A stretch of DNA of 39,434 bases, taken from IMG/VR virus record IMGVR_UViG_3300027754_000208, positions 1-39,434 of that record; one strand, 5' to 3'. The position numbers and the translations under genes were made by a program. This DNA is from a virus. The notes below the pieces were generated by a model. The model made no database searches. It was not told the DNA's origin and saw only the letters and a list, made by a program, of their open reading frames with translations. Below, one piece after another: positions 38,461 to 39,434 of the stretch; positions within the stretch are counted from its first letter, which is position 1, and every line of letters begins with the position of its first letter.

Positions 38461-38854
38461 CAAAGGACGAGTGGATCACAATGTTACAGACTTTGCAGCA
38501 TATGGGCTTTCAGATCTTAGAGTTGGATTACCAGAACGAACAGGTGTTAATCAGACCGACACCGACAAGATAACCAATGAGTTTGTTACCGATGTCTGGC
38601 GCATCTTGGACTCAGCAGGCAATCTTCTCATTAAGAAACACCACGACTACGGTCCTAAAAACATTAGCCTTAGTCCAGGTGGACCACTTAATGGTTTGCG
38701 TGTACGTATGTGGGATAAAGTCGCCCGAATTAACAACCTTATTGACTCTAACGTTAACCCTAGTAACGAATCTTTGCGTGATAGTTTCATTGACCTTCTA
38801 AACTATTCAGCTATTGCAATGATGGTCTTAGATGGAACGTGGCCTGAAGAATGA
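38453..38854 (+). CDS. DUF1599-like (nucleotide-modification-associated) protein, 133 aa
   Basis: I use GTG 38453 (GGAGG 8 nt upstream; ATG 38447 is the alternative), overlapping the primase stop. The core IKKHHDYGPKNISLSPGGPL, then VRMWDKVARINNLIDSN and SFIDLLNYSAIAMMVLDGTW, matches the small helical DUF1599 family (K-x3-D-Y-G ... R-x3-K-x-x-R ... D-x-x-N-Y), associated with nucleotide modification or MazG-type pools. Co-occurrence with sugar genes would suit base modification, but that is inference. Confidence 0.65.
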   Translation: MNDKGRVDHNVTDFAAYGLSDLRVGLPERTGVNQTDTDKITNEFVTDVWRILDSAGNLLIKKHHDYGPKNISLSPGGPLNGLRVRMWDKVARINNLIDSNVNPSNESLRDSFIDLLNYSAIAMMVLDGTWPEE

Positions 38855-39434
38855 GCGACCTCAACCCAATACTCTTTGATTTAGTACCGTCAGTTGCTCG
38901 TACTATTCATCGTCGTTTTCATAACTGGGTTGAACTAGAAGATGTAAAGCAAGAGTGTTTTCACTGGGCTACTACTCGCGTTGATTACATCAACGACCAG
39001 TTAGCTGAGCCTGATACTGCTCAACGTAAGCACAATGAGCAGCGCATAGCGTGGCAGATGAGGCGTGTAGCAGAGCGCTACGCACGTAAGGAGAAGGCTA
39101 CTAAGTCTGGCTATCAGTTAGCCGATGAAGCCTATTACGAGAGCGCTACTATCGCTCAGCTTCTACCCTTTGTTATCGCTTCCGTCATTGACGGTACAGT
39201 CCTAGAGCAAGCACAAGAGATGCTTAAAGATGGACAACCTCGTGGCTCATCATCTCCAGCAGAAGGTGGTAACTTGCTTGCTACCTTACTCGACATCAAG
39301 AAGTGTTATCTGAAACTAGAAGCACAAGATCAATCTATCTTGCGTATGCGCTATCACGAAAACTTTAAGCTCGCACAGATAGCACAGGTACTAGAGTGTG
39401 CTACCTCTACTGCTGATCGTAGATGCACCACTGC
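38851..39434 (+). CDS. sigma-70-like factor, N-terminal part (continues at 1-176)
   Basis: ATG 38851 overlaps the previous stop (ATGA). The gene runs off the right end and continues at bases 128-176 on the circle, 210 residues in all. Residues 20-45 (HRRFHNWVELEDVKQECFHW) resemble region 2; residues about 155-205 (LEAQDQSILRMRYHENFKLA, QIAQVLECATSTADRR) form a region-4 helix-turn-helix, with an unusual middle rich in charged residues. It probably reprograms host polymerase to phage promoters, or acts as a sigma-like anti-host regulator. Followed by two small genes and the convergent hairpin. Confidence 0.75.
   Translation, partial: MSDLNPILFDLVPSVARTIHRRFHNWVELEDVKQECFHWATTRVDYINDQLAEPDTAQRKHNEQRIAWQMRRVAERYARKEKATKSGYQLADEAYYESATIAQLLPFVIASVIDGTVLEQAQEMLKDGQPRGSSSPAEGGNLLATLLDIKKCYLKLEAQDQSILRMRYHENFKLAQIAQVLECATSTADRRCTT
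39308..39434. repeat. terminal direct repeat, right copy
   Basis: Identical over 127 bases to 1-127, so the window is one full circle plus this overlap. See the left copy. Confidence 0.9.

Overview
The window is a complete or near-complete tailed-phage genome recovered as a circular metagenomic-type contig. The first 127 bases are repeated exactly at the end (39308-39434), so the unique circle is 39,307 bp, and one gene (a sigma-factor-like protein) runs across the junction. A WhiB-family regulator, an actinobacterial-type secreted lytic transglycosylase domain, a proteasome-like peptidase, leaderless-type starts and a moderate GC content point to a phage of a low-to-mid-GC actinobacterium. 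A freshwater Nanopelagicales (acI)-type host is my best guess, by inference only. No integrase, excisionase or CI-like repressor is visible, so I read it as lytic. There is no recognisable tail-tube protein or classical tape measure. The order portal, very large internal proteins, scaffold, N4-gp56-type capsid, adaptor, fibres and tail protein fits a short-tailed (podovirus-like) virion.

Layout. (1) 1-729, plus: the tail of an early/replication unit that wraps round from the right end (sigma-like factor, a possible nuclease, a small zinc ribbon), closed by a hairpin at 731-760. (2) 789-4918, minus: a dense operon of about 20 mostly tiny genes, nearly all overlapping at TAATG/ATGA junctions. 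Most are unknown; recognisable items are several CxxC zinc-ribbon microproteins, two or three small membrane proteins and a lytic transglycosylase with a signal anchor. (3) 4919-5775: an 857-nt gene-free divergent region packed with inverted repeats, a helically phased repeat array, A/T-rich tracts and promoter-like elements. It is the likely control, origin or packaging region and may be transcribed as a structured RNA. (4) 5776-30378, plus: the late unit, with terminase, portal, giant internal proteins, scaffold, capsid, a cluster of lysine-rich microproteins, a collagen-like fibre, a glycosyltransferase, adaptor, fibres, tail protein and a lysis cassette (membrane protein, CHAP endolysin, holin-like), ended by a strong intrinsic terminator at 30401-30438. 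(5) 30502-31138, minus: an HNH endonuclease and a zinc-binding protein. (6) 31208 to the right end, plus: the early/replication unit, with a proteasome-like Ntn hydrolase, Cas4-like exonuclease, WhiB, DnaB/RecA-type ATPase, a three-gene sugar cassette (two glycosyltransferases and an epimerase/dehydratase), resolvase-like nuclease, split primase (CHC2 and TOPRIM on separate overlapping genes), a DUF1599-like protein and the sigma-like factor.

How it may work together. Early genes would be read from the two divergent regions (around 5 kb and 31.2 kb). These two regions share an exact 13-bp element just upstream of a -10-like hexamer, which makes it a candidate phage-specific promoter or operator. 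The phage brings primase, a helicase-type ATPase, recombination nucleases and two transcription regulators but no DNA polymerase, so it must use the host replicase. Late expression gives the virion, and lysis uses the CHAP enzyme plus, perhaps, the membrane-anchored transglycosylase from the opposite strand.
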